Notes: generated from the letters alone by a model not told the origin. DNA of 64,000 nt from an uncultured Aquimarina sp. (GCA_947500545.1 CANMSO010000003.1:186001-250000); one strand, 5' to 3'. Positions 35,064 through 45,094 are shown, counted from the first letter of the stretch. Numbers and translations are program-made.

Positions 35064-37910
35064 TTACTTCACCTCGAAAAACACTTTTTCATTGATTTTT
35101 TTACTAGAAACCTTGGCATAATATTTCCCTACCGGGATATAATATTTTCCATTTTTTCGTTTAGAGATTTCTTCATCTTCAAATAATTTTTCCAAAATAT
35201 CCTTTCCGTTCTCGGTAATAGTAAGATCATACTCTGCATAGTTAAGTCCCTTGTCGGCTTTTACTGAAAATTGTTGAAGCGTTTTTCCATCCTCTGTGGT
35301 AATTTCAATTAAAAAATCTCCCGGATTCGTTGTATAAAACTTAATCGTTGATGATGGGCCATTTGGTACAAACCATTTACTCCAAGCGACGCCCCATCGT
35401 TCTGACCATTTTATCTCGGGAACAGCAAACACGTGTATTTGTTTTTTTAGTATCTCTTCATCCAAAGATTGAAGCGCTTCGATATTGGTTTTATAGATGC
35501 TCCTTCCATGAGTTCCTAATAATAAATCATTAGCTCTTGGTTGTATAACAATATCGTGAACAGCAACATTAGGTAGCCCTTTAGAAAATACATGCCATGT
35601 AGCTCCTTGATCCAAAGAGACATATGCTCCATTATCGGCGCCTAGATATAATACTTTTTCATTTTTAGGATCTTCTTGGATCACATTTATTGGAGATGCC
35701 GGCAAGTTATCACCGATACTTTTCCAGGTTTGCCCATAGTTTTCACTTACATATACATACGTTTTAAAATCATCCCATCTATAGCCATTAAGCGTTACAT
35801 ATACTCTCTCCTTTTTATGAGAAGATGCAACTACTCTAGACACCCATAAGTCTTTAGGGAGGGTATCAGAAATCTTATTCCAGCTACCGCCTGAATTTTT
35901 GGTAACATAAACTAATCCGTCGTCACTTCCTGTGTAGATTAATCCAAACTGCGATGGTGATTCTGAAATTGTAGTTAGCGTACCATAGGCAACATTTCCT
36001 TTTTTACCTCCTGCGGTTAAGTCTTTTGAAATTGCGGTCCAATCGTCTCCTTGATTCATAGAGCGCATCAGCTTGTTTCCCCCCAGGTATAAAATATCTT
36101 GATTGTGTGAAGAAAGCAATATTGGTGTTTGCCAATTAAATCTATAAGGAGACTCTCCCAATTTGTGTTTAGGTTGAATGTAGGTTTGTTTATTTTCTGA
36201 TCTATCTATTCTAAAATAATTTCCGAATTGAAATCCTGTATAAACGATATTTGAATCTCTATTATCAATCTGAACCTGCATTCCGTCTCCGCCCATAATA
36301 CTTTCCCAAGGGTAATGCCCGCTTTGATGCCAGGAAGCATCTTCTACACTGTTATTAGGCCCTACCCAAACCCCATTGTCCTGTAATCCTCCATAAACAT
36401 TATATGGTGTTTCATTATCAACATTTATTGCATAAAACTGTCCTACATTTGGTTGGTTAGCTTTTATCCAGTTTTTACCATCATCATAAGAAATATTTAC
36501 ACCTCCATCATTACCATTAATCAAGTGATTAGGATTATTAGGGTTGATCCATAATGAATGATGGTCGGCATGTACATTTCTTCCGTTAATACTCTCAAAA
36601 GTCTTTCCTGCATCTTTTGATTTTAATATAGGCACTCCACTTATGTACACATGATCTTTTTCTTGTGGGTTTACCTGTATTTGTCCAAAATAATATCCAT
36701 AACTATAATAAATATCATCAAGAAAGTCTGTATGTGTTTTTGACCAGGATTTTCCGCCGTCATCACTTCTGTATACTTCAGCGCCTATTACCGGAGTATC
36801 AAACAACATAGAATTAGCGTCTTCAAGGTATTTAGCAAGATCTATTGGTTTTACAGTCCCCCCGCGAACCATCTGTTTTACATTATCTGCTCTATATTTT
36901 TCCTGAAAACCGTTAGTCTTTAAAAATGCGTTTAACTTTTTATCTTCAATCATTAAAAAATCTGCCGCAGTCATTGTTTTAAAGCTTTCCTTGGTGAGCT
37001 TATCAGTATCTTTTTTTGAATCAATTTTTTTTCTCCTGAATTGATTATCATGAACTGCGTAAACGATATTTTCATCAAAAACGGCAAGGCCTATTCTACC
37101 CACTCCGTCTCCTGTAGGAAAACCACTTGTTTCTATTGAAATCTTATTCCAGGTATTTCCGGCATCAATACTTTTATAGATTCCAGAATCTGGTCCATTT
37201 CCTCTAAAATTCCATGCTTTACGATCTTTATCCCATGCAGCAGCATACATTACATTAAAATTACCCGGAGCATATTCTAAATCGATAATCCCCGCCTCAT
37301 TATTAACAAATAAGGTCTTGCTCCAGGTATTACCGCCATCTGTAGTTTTGTACACCCCACGTTCTTCACTAGGAGAATACAAATGCCCAGTTACCCCAAC
37401 TACTACCTCATCTGGATTGTTAGGATTAATTACTATTCTTCCTATATGATGTGAGTCTTGTAATCCGACATTTTTCCAACTCTTACCATTGTCTGTCGAC
37501 TTTAAAATCCCAATCCCGGCATATGATGATCTTGACGAGTTGTTTTCACCTGTTCCTACCCAAATTGTTCTATTTTTCCAATCAACAGCAATATCTCCAA
37601 CATTAATGGTTTCTGCAGCATCTAACACTGGTTCAAAGGTGGTTCCATTATTTATAGTATACCATAAACCTCCTGAAGCATAGGCCACGTAAAACTCTGT
37701 AGTGTTATTAGGATTTACATCCACATCTACAACCCTACCACTCATTACAGAAGGCCCTATATTTTTAAAAGGAACATGTTGCACTAATGATGATGTCACC
37801 ATTTGCTGTTTTTGTATTACTCCTTTTTGTACTAGTTCTGCATTAGTAGCAGGTTGTTGTGCATAAATTAATGAGGTAAGAAATAAGAAAAATAGAACTT
37901 TTGTTTTCAT
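35064..37910 (-). CDS. Secreted VPS10/sortilin-like BNR-repeat protein
   Basis: A 948-residue protein with a signal peptide ending at YAQ (residue 18). Many Asp-box (BNR) repeats of the form SxDxGxTW are spread from about 70 to 830 (STDNGKSW, TTDGGNTW, SIDAGNTW, SDDGGKSW, SKDAGKTF, SENYGQTW), folding as beta propellers like sortilin or GH74-type domains. The C-terminal 100 residues form a beta domain, and there is no T9SS sorting signal. Such proteins are often annotated glycosyl hydrolases without proof. No catalytic residues can be assigned here. The gene is monocistronic on the minus strand. Confidence 0.8.
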   Translation of the reverse strand: MKTKVLFFLFLTSLIYAQQPATNAELVQKGVIQKQQMVTSSLVQHVPFKNIGPSVMSGRVVDVDVNPNNTTEFYVAYASGGLWYTINNGTTFEPVLDAAETINVGDIAVDWKNRTIWVGTGENNSSRSSYAGIGILKSTDNGKSWKNVGLQDSHHIGRIVINPNNPDEVVVGVTGHLYSPSEERGVYKTTDGGNTWSKTLFVNNEAGIIDLEYAPGNFNVMYAAAWDKDRKAWNFRGNGPDSGIYKSIDAGNTWNKISIETSGFPTGDGVGRIGLAVFDENIVYAVHDNQFRRKKIDSKKDTDKLTKESFKTMTAADFLMIEDKKLNAFLKTNGFQEKYRADNVKQMVRGGTVKPIDLAKYLEDANSMLFDTPVIGAEVYRSDDGGKSWSKTHTDFLDDIYYSYGYYFGQIQVNPQEKDHVYISGVPILKSKDAGKTFESINGRNVHADHHSLWINPNNPNHLINGNDGGVNISYDDGKNWIKANQPNVGQFYAINVDNETPYNVYGGLQDNGVWVGPNNSVEDASWHQSGHYPWESIMGGDGMQVQIDNRDSNIVYTGFQFGNYFRIDRSENKQTYIQPKHKLGESPYRFNWQTPILLSSHNQDILYLGGNKLMRSMNQGDDWTAISKDLTAGGKKGNVAYGTLTTISESPSQFGLIYTGSDDGLVYVTKNSGGSWNKISDTLPKDLWVSRVVASSHKKERVYVTLNGYRWDDFKTYVYVSENYGQTWKSIGDNLPASPINVIQEDPKNEKVLYLGADNGAYVSLDQGATWHVFSKGLPNVAVHDIVIQPRANDLLLGTHGRSIYKTNIEALQSLDEEILKKQIHVFAVPEIKWSERWGVAWSKWFVPNGPSSTIKFYTTNPGDFLIEITTEDGKTLQQFSVKADKGLNYAEYDLTITENGKDILEKLFEDEEISKRKNGKYYIPVGKYYAKVSSKKINEKVFFEVK

Positions 37911-38092
37911 TTTGATGGATGTTTAGTTAGCCGAAATGATCCACAACTAAGAAAGTAATATTATTAAACCTCTCAACGCGCCCAATGCCAAATCGCCTTT
38001 TTAAAATAAATTTAAGCTGATGAATGTAGATATTGTTAAAACAACCTCAAAATTTTTAGATATTGTTTAACAATACATCCTCTGGGCTTTAG

Positions 38093-38100
38093 TATTTTTG
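38093..38100 (+). promoter_or_regulatory. Putative -7 element of the aminopeptidase gene
   Basis: TATTTTTG, 43 bp before the ATG at 38144. A second identical octamer at 38133-38140 abuts the start codon and is probably too close. Confidence 0.35.
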
Positions 38101-38143
38101 GAAATCCATAATGGGTCTTATATAAGAATAAATATTTTTGATC

Positions 38144-39439
38144 ATGAAATACCACCAAATAGATAGCAACCTTTTTATAAAAAATCGTAAAAACTTTGTG
38201 GCGCAGATGAAACCCAATAGCATTGCTGTATTTAACAGTAATGATGTATATCCTATTAGTGCAGATAGTACTATGCCTTTCGAACAACATAGGGATATTT
38301 TTTATCTAAGTGGTGTGGATCAGGAAGAAAGTATATTGTTGCTTTTTCCAGACGCACCCAAAGAAAAGCATCGCGAGATTTTGTTTTTAAAGGAGACTAG
38401 CGAGTTAATAGCTATTTGGGAAGGAGAAAAATTAACCAAAGAGCGTGCTTTTGAAGTATCAGGTATCAAAACTGTATACTGGCTTCAAGATTTGGAGAAG
38501 GTTTTTTTCGAAATTATGACGCAGTGTGATACAGTATATGTAAATACAAATGAGCATTATAGATCAAATGTAGAAACTGAAACTCGCGAGGATCGTTTTA
38601 CTAAATGGTGGAAAAACAAATATCCTGCTCATTCTGTGGCTAAAAGCAATCCTATTTTGCAAAGATTACGTTCTGTAAAAGACCCTATCGAAATTGAATT
38701 AATGCAAAAAGCATGTGATATTACCGAAAAAGGATTTCGTAGACTGCTTAGTTTTGTAAAACCAGATGTTTGGGAATATAATATAGAAGCAGAACTATTG
38801 CATGAATTCATTAATAACAGATCCAAAGGTTTTGCATATACACCTATAATCGCCAGCGGAAACAATGCTAATGTACTGCATTACATAGAGAATAATCAAC
38901 AATGTAAAGCCGGTGATTTAATCCTTATGGATGTTGCGGCAGAATATGCAAACTACTCCAGTGATTTGTCCCGTACAATCCCTGTTTCGGGTACATATAC
39001 AAAACGTCAAAAAGAAGTGTATAATGCCGTATTACGGGTTAAAAACGAAGCCACCAAAATGTTGGTTCCTGGTACTATCTGGGCAGATTATCATGTAGAA
39101 GTTGGGAAAATCATGACTTCAGAACTGCTTGGGTTAGGGCTTTTGGATAAAGCAGATATACAAAAAGAAGATCCAGACTGGCCGGCGTACAAAAAATATT
39201 TTATGCATGGTACTTCGCATCATATTGGTTTAGACACGCACGATTACGGAATCCTTACAGAGCCAATGCAGGCCAATATGATATTTACTGTTGAGCCAGG
39301 AATTTATATTCCTAAAGAAGGTTTTGGGATACGCCTCGAAGATGATGTTGTAGTCCAGGAAAAAGGAGAGCCATTTAATCTAATGGGCAATATTCCTATC
39401 GAAGCTGAAGAAATTGAAGAACTGATGAATCAGTCCTAA
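38144..39439 (+). CDS. pepP: Xaa-Pro aminopeptidase
   Basis: A 431-residue M24B peptidase. The N-terminal creatinase-like domain covers about 1-160 and the pita-bread domain the rest. Metal ligands lie in LMDVAAEYANYSSDLSR (two Asp), GTSHHIGLDTHD (His), VEPGIYIP (Glu) and GIRLEDDVVV (Glu). It removes the N-terminal residue before proline. I chose ATG 38144 over TTG 38138 because that TTG overlaps a promoter-like octamer. The peptidase is cytoplasmic. A terminator follows at 39469. Confidence 0.92.
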   Translation: MKYHQIDSNLFIKNRKNFVAQMKPNSIAVFNSNDVYPISADSTMPFEQHRDIFYLSGVDQEESILLLFPDAPKEKHREILFLKETSELIAIWEGEKLTKERAFEVSGIKTVYWLQDLEKVFFEIMTQCDTVYVNTNEHYRSNVETETREDRFTKWWKNKYPAHSVAKSNPILQRLRSVKDPIEIELMQKACDITEKGFRRLLSFVKPDVWEYNIEAELLHEFINNRSKGFAYTPIIASGNNANVLHYIENNQQCKAGDLILMDVAAEYANYSSDLSRTIPVSGTYTKRQKEVYNAVLRVKNEATKMLVPGTIWADYHVEVGKIMTSELLGLGLLDKADIQKEDPDWPAYKKYFMHGTSHHIGLDTHDYGILTEPMQANMIFTVEPGIYIPKEGFGIRLEDDVVVQEKGEPFNLMGNIPIEAEEIEELMNQS

Positions 39440-39468
39440 GATCACATTTGTTGTCTTTAAACATATTT

Positions 39469-39503
39469 GCCCTCGCAGTTTTTAAAACTTGTGGGGGCTT
39501 TTT
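39469..39503 (+). terminator. Intrinsic terminator after pepP
   Basis: GCCCTCGCAGTT (39469-39480) pairs with AACTTGTGGGGGC (to 39498), including G-T pairs, followed by T residues. Confidence 0.6.
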
Positions 39504-39586
39504 ATAGTGCTTAAATTATATTTTTCCAATTTATAGAATATTTCAAGGTGTTTCTTCGTTGAGTATAGAAATTCTCTTTTTACGCT

Positions 39587-39970
39587 ATGCAACGAATGAA
39601 AATTACTGCCGGACATCAACAAGCTATGCCATATTTGGTAGTCGAAAAGGCTGAGGATTTTATCGATTTTATTCGAAAAATATTTAATGCCCAAGAAATG
39701 ATTCGCAGCCTTGATACGGATCAAAGAATACAACATTCTGAAATTAAGATCGGAGATAGCACAATTCTTCTCGCTGAAGCATCTAAAAACTATCCTGCGC
39801 ATCCTGGATCCATGTATGTGTATGTAAAAGATACAGATCAAACGTACTACGAAGCAATAGATGCTGGTGCAAAATCATTAATGGAACCCATGGAAGAAGA
39901 TCATGGTTCTCGCGGTGCTGGTTTTAAGGATCCTTTTGGCAATACCTGGTGGATAGCAACGTTAAATTAA
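39587..39970 (+). CDS. VOC (glyoxalase/PhnB-like) family protein
   Basis: A 127-residue single-domain protein with paired beta-alpha-beta-beta-beta modules: PYLVVEKAEDFIDFIRKIF then HSEIKIGDSTILLAE, and PGSMYVYVKDTDQ then GFKDPFGNTWWIATL. The DPFGNTWWI ending is typical of PhnB-like VOC proteins. Metal-dependent chemistry is possible, but the substrate is unknown. Converges with the di-heme peroxidase gene. Confidence 0.85.
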   Translation: MQRMKITAGHQQAMPYLVVEKAEDFIDFIRKIFNAQEMIRSLDTDQRIQHSEIKIGDSTILLAEASKNYPAHPGSMYVYVKDTDQTYYEAIDAGAKSLMEPMEEDHGSRGAGFKDPFGNTWWIATLN

Positions 39971-39980
39971 GTTATCAAAA

Positions 39981-41324
39981 TTAATTACAACCCAAATCAC
40001 TTTGGGATTGTTCATCATTATTAGGAAAACAAAAACCAGAGTTCAACACCTCCGGTACGTACCTCGTAAGGTTAGGGTCTCGCAAACTGTTCTCAATAAA
40101 CAATGTCATATCGTTAATTTCTTGATTAGTAAGGTCAATAGTGCCAAATTGTGTTGCTAAATTTTCTGTAATAACGGCTGTTGATTGTGGAATACCATTA
40201 TTTTTATATTCTATTACATCTTTTATTGATGTAAATGTTCCCCCATGGCCATAAAAACCATTATCGGTTACATTGTAGAGGGTTGGTGTTTTAAACTTAT
40301 AATCATCCTCAGGTTTTCCTGTAAAACCACCTCTACCTTTTTTTACATTCTCAAATCCAGGATTATCTAATATTATCGCAGTAGCAGAATCATCAAAATC
40401 ACCCATCCCAAAAGCGTGAAAACTTTTATCGTTTAGTGCTGGTCCCGTGTGGCATTCGTAACATTTTCCATTACCAAAAAAAGCGATAGCCCCTCTTTTT
40501 TCAGCAGCACTCATAGCTTCAGAATCACCTTTTAACCATAGCTGCCAAGGTGATTGATTGGCTAGCAATGTTCTTTCGTATGCTGCAATAGCTAGTGCAG
40601 CATTCATCGTAGAATATCTTTCACTTTCAATAACATCACTAAAAGCATCATCAAACATTTCTTTGTAACCAAAAGTATTTACAAACTCATTATCTACTAA
40701 CAATCTATGTACTCCTTGTCCTTTCAAAGCCTGTACTTCGACACCTTGAAGTTTCAAAAAGTTTTCTTGAATGTTAGTCCAATTACCTTCTGTACCTTCA
40801 TTTGTTCCTGTACCTCCAAACTGTCCGTTCCATAGCATAACATCTTGATAAGCTACATTTAACAAAGTTGGAGAACGTAACGGTTGTATATCTACAGAAT
40901 CTATAGGAACATTCTGATCGATACTTCTGCCATTACCATTATTTCCATAACCTACTCCACATTCTCCTATACCCTGTCTAAGTCCAGAACTGAACCCTGC
41001 AGCAGCCTGATGACAAGATGCACATGAATATGTAGCTTTCATCTTACTTATTTTAGGGTTTCTGCCAAGTGCAGTTTCATGTAATAATAATTTTCCTAGT
41101 TCGACCTTTTCTTTTGTAATTGGATTTAAAGGATCTTGAGGTATATTTCTATAATCATTACTACGCGGCAAAACAAAATAAGAAAGCCCTTCTTCATTGG
41201 AAGTGTTTATTAAAAGTGTTTTTAAATCCTGATCCAATCCTGAAACTATAGGTATGTAGTTATCATCATTAGAACAAGAAAGCAACATCATTATAATAAA
41301 TGTGAATGTAATTATTTTTCTCAT
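39981..41324 (-). CDS. Di-heme cytochrome c peroxidase/MauG-family lipoprotein
   Basis: A 447-residue lipoprotein (lipobox LLSC, lipid Cys17, followed by acidic residues). Two heme c sites are present: C101-C104-H105 (CASCH) and C287-C290-H291 (CYECH). The region after the second heme has FKTPTLYNVTDNGFYGHGG, where the distal ligand or active-site loop lies in this family. Either hydrogen peroxide reduction or protein oxidation is possible. It is a different subfamily from the di-heme protein at 52416. BrnQ is encoded upstream on the same strand, 105 bp away. Confidence 0.88.
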   Translation of the reverse strand: MRKIITFTFIIMMLLSCSNDDNYIPIVSGLDQDLKTLLINTSNEEGLSYFVLPRSNDYRNIPQDPLNPITKEKVELGKLLLHETALGRNPKISKMKATYSCASCHQAAAGFSSGLRQGIGECGVGYGNNGNGRSIDQNVPIDSVDIQPLRSPTLLNVAYQDVMLWNGQFGGTGTNEGTEGNWTNIQENFLKLQGVEVQALKGQGVHRLLVDNEFVNTFGYKEMFDDAFSDVIESERYSTMNAALAIAAYERTLLANQSPWQLWLKGDSEAMSAAEKRGAIAFFGNGKCYECHTGPALNDKSFHAFGMGDFDDSATAIILDNPGFENVKKGRGGFTGKPEDDYKFKTPTLYNVTDNGFYGHGGTFTSIKDVIEYKNNGIPQSTAVITENLATQFGTIDLTNQEINDMTLFIENSLRDPNLTRYVPEVLNSGFCFPNNDEQSQSDLGCN

Positions 41325-41429
41325 TTGTTTTCCCAGTTTTAGTCGTTATCCCTTTTAATTCTATTGCGAAAATAATAAAACTAGTCAAGATAGAAAAGGG
41401 GATTTTACCCCAAAAAATTGTGGAAATAG

Positions 41430-42707
41430 CTATTCTTTTGTCTTTGAAAATGAAAGGGTATTCATAATAATCAAAGTCCCTAATGCCGGTATTAACCAAC
41501 CCAAACTATACGCTCCTAAGGGAAGGGTTTTTAAAATTGGGGTTACAAATTCCTGTGCTCCCAATGATGCTAAAAAATCTGGTATGCTAAATATAATGGT
41601 CACAATAACAACCGCTCTAAAAACCAAAGAAGAAGTAAACCTATCTGGCAAAACATTTAATATAATTAGAATTATAGTTATAGGGTAAATTAACATTAAA
41701 GCAGGTATGGCTACTTCAATAATATAATGCACATCAAATTGCCCCATAAGTACCCCTAGAAAACAACCAATAATTGCAGTAGTAATATATACTTTTTGCG
41801 AATTACCAAACACTCCTTTCATAAAATCGGCAGTACCAGTTACGATACCTACCGCGGTTGTAAAACAAGCCAAACCAACAAGCACACTCAAGAACACATT
41901 TCCAATATTTCCAAGAGTTTTTAAACTTATTCCAGAGAGCAGTTCTGTACGAGAAACATTGGCTTCAAATTGTGTATTAAACATAGCTCCGGTATAAATC
42001 ATTCCGGTATAAATCAATAAAAGACCTACTCCGGCTACAATTCCAGATTTTATAATCAATTTTTGGTTTTCCTTAAAATCTTCCTTACCCTTAATCTTTA
42101 GAGAAATTATGATCACACCGCCCACTACTACAGCTCCTATGGCATCAAAAGTTTGGTACCCTTCAAGTAATCCGTTAATAACAGGAGTTTGAAAATCGGT
42201 TGGACTAATTGGAGCCTGCATCGAAAAAATTCCGATACTAATAATGCTAATTACAACAATAAATATAATAGGAGAAAGAAATTTACCAAGGAGACCCAGT
42301 ATTTTGGATCTATTGAGTACAAAAAGCAAGACAAGCGCAAAATAAATAGTACTGGTTAGCCAGGCATTAGTTCCAAAAAAAGGTTGTATTGCCATCTCAT
42401 GTGTTACCGATGCTGTTCTGGGCGAGGGTAGCGTAATTGAGATAATATAAACCAACAAGCAATAAATAAGACTAAATGTGGGTGATACTTTTTTTGCAAA
42501 ATCCAGCATCGTACCCTGAAGTTTTGCATGTGCAAAGATTCCTAACAAAGGGATTATTACGGCAGAAGCAGCAAATCCAAGTGTTACCTGAAGCCAAAGA
42601 TCTCCGGCTTTAAAGCCAAGCAATGGAGGAAGCATGAGGTTTCCCGCTCCAAAAAACATAGAAAATAATGCAAATCCTGCGACGAAAGTTTCTTTATTAA
42701 ATCTCAT
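41430..42707 (-). CDS. brnQ: Branched-chain amino acid transporter, LIVCS family
   Basis: A 425-residue membrane protein with about twelve hydrophobic helices. The N-terminus carries the family's LFSMFFGAGNLMLPP segment, which forms part of the cation-coupled substrate site. It imports leucine, isoleucine and valine with sodium or protons across the cytoplasmic membrane. Divergent from the hydrolase gene at 42745 with only 37 bp between starts. Confidence 0.93.
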   Translation of the reverse strand: MRFNKETFVAGFALFSMFFGAGNLMLPPLLGFKAGDLWLQVTLGFAASAVIIPLLGIFAHAKLQGTMLDFAKKVSPTFSLIYCLLVYIISITLPSPRTASVTHEMAIQPFFGTNAWLTSTIYFALVLLFVLNRSKILGLLGKFLSPIIFIVVISIISIGIFSMQAPISPTDFQTPVINGLLEGYQTFDAIGAVVVGGVIIISLKIKGKEDFKENQKLIIKSGIVAGVGLLLIYTGMIYTGAMFNTQFEANVSRTELLSGISLKTLGNIGNVFLSVLVGLACFTTAVGIVTGTADFMKGVFGNSQKVYITTAIIGCFLGVLMGQFDVHYIIEVAIPALMLIYPITIILIILNVLPDRFTSSLVFRAVVIVTIIFSIPDFLASLGAQEFVTPILKTLPLGAYSLGWLIPALGTLIIMNTLSFSKTKE

Positions 42708-42744
42708 TTAGTTAGGTTTATGTGCCTAAAAATAAAATTTCAAA

Positions 42745-43518
42745 ATGATTTTAGCATACAAAGGGATTAAAATTAATTACAATGTTACGGGAAAGGGTGC
42801 TCCGCTCGTTTTTCTACATGGGTTTTTAGAGAACGCTACTATGTGGGAAGAAACGGTTCATCACTTTTCAAAAGATTATAATTGTATATCTATTGATTTG
42901 CTAGGGCATGGGGATACTGAGTGCCTTGGGTACATACATACTATGGAAGATATGGCCATGGCTGTTAAAGCAGTTCTTGAATACCTAAAAATTTCCAAAG
43001 CTACGGTGATTGGCCATTCAATGGGAGGCTATGTCACTCTTGCATGCATAGATCTTTTTCCTGGTCTGGTTACTGGATTAGTCTTACTTAACTCTACATC
43101 TTTGCCGGATAGTGACGAGCGAAAACTAAATCGTACACGGGCTATCAATGTGGTGAAAAAAAACCCAAATGCATTTACCAGCATGGCTATTGCAAATCTT
43201 TTTGCTGAAGAAAATAGATCTCGATTTATCAAAGAGATAGATCAAATTAAGAATGAAGCTTCAAAAACTCCCTTACAAGGAATTATCTCTGCATTAGAAG
43301 GTATGAAAATCCGTAAAGATCGCAGTAAAGTTTTGTCTCATTTTAAAGGTGCCAAAATAATCTTTTCAGGGAAAAAAGACCCTGTACTACCTTATAGTCA
43401 AAATATTAAAGAAGCGGCCCAAAGTAAAACCAATCTTATTAGTTTTGATTGGGGGCATATGTCATACATAGAAAACAAGGAAGAATTCCTCTTAGAATTA
43501 CAAAAATTCTTGAATTAA
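42745..43518 (+). CDS. Alpha/beta hydrolase (esterase/lipase-like)
   Basis: A 257-residue protein without signal peptide. HGFLENATMW gives the oxyanion loop, GHSMGGY the nucleophile Ser, KKDPVLP the acid, and GHMSYIE the catalytic His. The order and spacing are typical of small esterases or C-C hydrolases. No substrate can be assigned. Monocistronic. Confidence 0.85.
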   Translation: MILAYKGIKINYNVTGKGAPLVFLHGFLENATMWEETVHHFSKDYNCISIDLLGHGDTECLGYIHTMEDMAMAVKAVLEYLKISKATVIGHSMGGYVTLACIDLFPGLVTGLVLLNSTSLPDSDERKLNRTRAINVVKKNPNAFTSMAIANLFAEENRSRFIKEIDQIKNEASKTPLQGIISALEGMKIRKDRSKVLSHFKGAKIIFSGKKDPVLPYSQNIKEAAQSKTNLISFDWGHMSYIENKEEFLLELQKFLN

Positions 43519-43642
43519 ACCATAAAAGGATTGTAAAAAACGCTCTGTGAAATCAAAAACAACATAGATGAAATACACTTTTTTGGGTATAAAAACCTTA
43601 CAAATGGGTCATTTTAGTTAAAAATCAGCAGTTTAAGACAAA

Positions 43643-43675
43643 TTTTTCTTACAAAAATTCGGTTTGTAAGAAAAA
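43643..43675. repeat. 13-bp inverted repeat upstream of the small zinc-ribbon-like gene
   Basis: TTTTTCTTACAAA (43643-43655) and TTTGTAAGAAAAA (43663-43675) are exact reverse complements with a 7-base loop. The pairing core is A/T-rich and no T run follows on the plus strand, so an operator or mRNA leader stem is more likely than a terminator. Confidence 0.4.
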
Positions 43676-43743
43676 AAATATTATTATTGTACTGATAATG
43701 AACTTATAAACCTCGTCTATGTACTAAATACCCCTAAAGAATT

Positions 43744-44013
43744 ATGAAAAAACATACCCCTAACTCTGCCTTTTCCTTCTCTAAAATATACTGCTCTCTA
43801 TTTGGTCATGATTATGTTCTTAGCAAAAATGTTACCCATCATATAAAAGAATATTCTTGCTCTCATTGCGGAGAACAAGCTACAACCAATAGCAGAGGTC
43901 GATTAGAAGTAATGACTCCTAAATTAAAAGAAATTAATAATGCCCTGGCATCTGTGCATGCTAAGAAACTTGCAAAAATTAAAGTTGACGCGCCTTTTCA
44001 GGCGGCTTCATAA
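43744..44013 (+). CDS. Small protein with a CxxC motif, function unknown
   Basis: An 89-residue basic protein. Residues 18-40 read CSLFGHDYVLSKNVTHHIKE and are followed by CSHCG, a possible zinc-ribbon half (Cys and His residues before, CxxC after). The remainder is helical and Lys-rich, with no signal peptide or membrane segment. Its stop is immediately beside the stop of thiL on the other strand (end to end, no gap). Similar short proteins occur in Flavobacteriaceae without assigned role. Confidence 0.7.
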   Translation: MKKHTPNSAFSFSKIYCSLFGHDYVLSKNVTHHIKEYSCSHCGEQATTNSRGRLEVMTPKLKEINNALASVHAKKLAKIKVDAPFQAAS

Positions 44014-45060
44014 TTATGCTTTAATTGGATTCCAACCTTGAGCCTTTAATTCAATCTTTTCATTCGCTCTTGTTACTAGTCCTATTCCGCTTTTCTCATC
44101 GGTGATATGCCCAATAACTGTTAGATTAGGGTTTGCTTTTATTTTTGGAAAGTCTTCTTGGGTAATTGTAAATAATAACTCATAATCTTCACCTCCATTA
44201 AGCGCTATAGTGGTACTGCTTAATTTAAATTCTTCACAAATAGAAATTACAGAAGGGTCTAATGGTATTTTATCCTCGTATAAATTTACCCCTACTTTGG
44301 ATCGCTTGCATAAATGTATTACTTCTGAAGATAACCCATCACTTATGTCAATCATGCTTGTTGGTTTCACTTCTAGAGCTTTAAGAAGTTCTGGTATATC
44401 TTTTCTTGCTTCGGGCTTTAATTGTCTTTCAATAAGATAAGTATATTGATCTAAATCAGGTTGCGAATTGGGGTTTACTTCAAACACTTGTTTTTCTCTC
44501 TCTAGTACCTGTAATCCCATATACGCAGCTCCAAGATCTCCTGTAACCACCAAAAGATCATTGTCTTTGGCACCACTTCTATATACTAGATCTTCTTCAT
44601 TTGCATAACCAACAGCAGTAACACTAATAATTAATCCTGTTGTTGATGATGTGGTATCACCTCCCACTACATCAATATTATAGATCTTTGCAGCGGTCTC
44701 AATACCAGCATACAATTCCTCAAGTGCTTCTAATGGAAATCTATTTGATATCGCTATAGAAACCGTTATTTGAGTTGCGGTGGCATTCATTGCATATACA
44801 TCTGAAAGATTAACAACAACAGCTTTATAGCCAAGATGTTTTAACGGAACATAAGAAAGATCAAAATGCACTCCTTCAATTAATAAATCAGTGGTAAGCA
44901 CACACTTTTTGCCTTCAAAATCCAAAACCGCAGCATCGTCTCCTATACCAAGATTAGTTGTCTTTTGTTTGATTTTGAAATTTTTAGTCAGGTGGTCAAT
45001 AAGCCCAAATTCTCCCAACTCTGATATTTGTGTTCTTGATGTGTTTTTATCTTCAATCAT
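44014..45060 (-). CDS. thiL: Thiamine-monophosphate kinase
   Basis: A 348-residue enzyme of the PurM/ThiL fold. GIGDDAAVLDF near residue 40, LLIEGVHFDLSY, VNLSDVYAMNA, VVGGDTTSS and MIDISDGLSSEV are the expected ATP, magnesium and substrate motifs. It phosphorylates thiamine monophosphate to the active diphosphate. On the minus strand TTG (45094-45092), 19 bp and TAAATTTG (45072-45065) form a good promoter, so close to the ATG that the mRNA may be nearly leaderless. Confidence 0.95.
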   Translation of the reverse strand: MIEDKNTSRTQISELGEFGLIDHLTKNFKIKQKTTNLGIGDDAAVLDFEGKKCVLTTDLLIEGVHFDLSYVPLKHLGYKAVVVNLSDVYAMNATATQITVSIAISNRFPLEALEELYAGIETAAKIYNIDVVGGDTTSSTTGLIISVTAVGYANEEDLVYRSGAKDNDLLVVTGDLGAAYMGLQVLEREKQVFEVNPNSQPDLDQYTYLIERQLKPEARKDIPELLKALEVKPTSMIDISDGLSSEVIHLCKRSKVGVNLYEDKIPLDPSVISICEEFKLSSTTIALNGGEDYELLFTITQEDFPKIKANPNLTVIGHITDEKSGIGLVTRANEKIELKAQGWNPIKA

Positions 45061-45064
45061 TTTG

Positions 45065-45094
45065 CAAATTTAGGCAACAATGTTTTTTTAGCAA
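45065..45094 (-). promoter_or_regulatory. Promoter of thiL
   Basis: TTG at 45094-45092, a 19-bp spacer and TAAATTTG at 45072-45065 fit the Bacteroidota consensus. The box ends only 4 bp before the start codon. Confidence 0.5.

Noticed and set aside
35064..37910. Possible T9SS sorting domain on the BNR-repeat protein
   Set aside because: The C-terminal 100 residues lack the PNP and terminal basic motifs of type A or B sorting domains.
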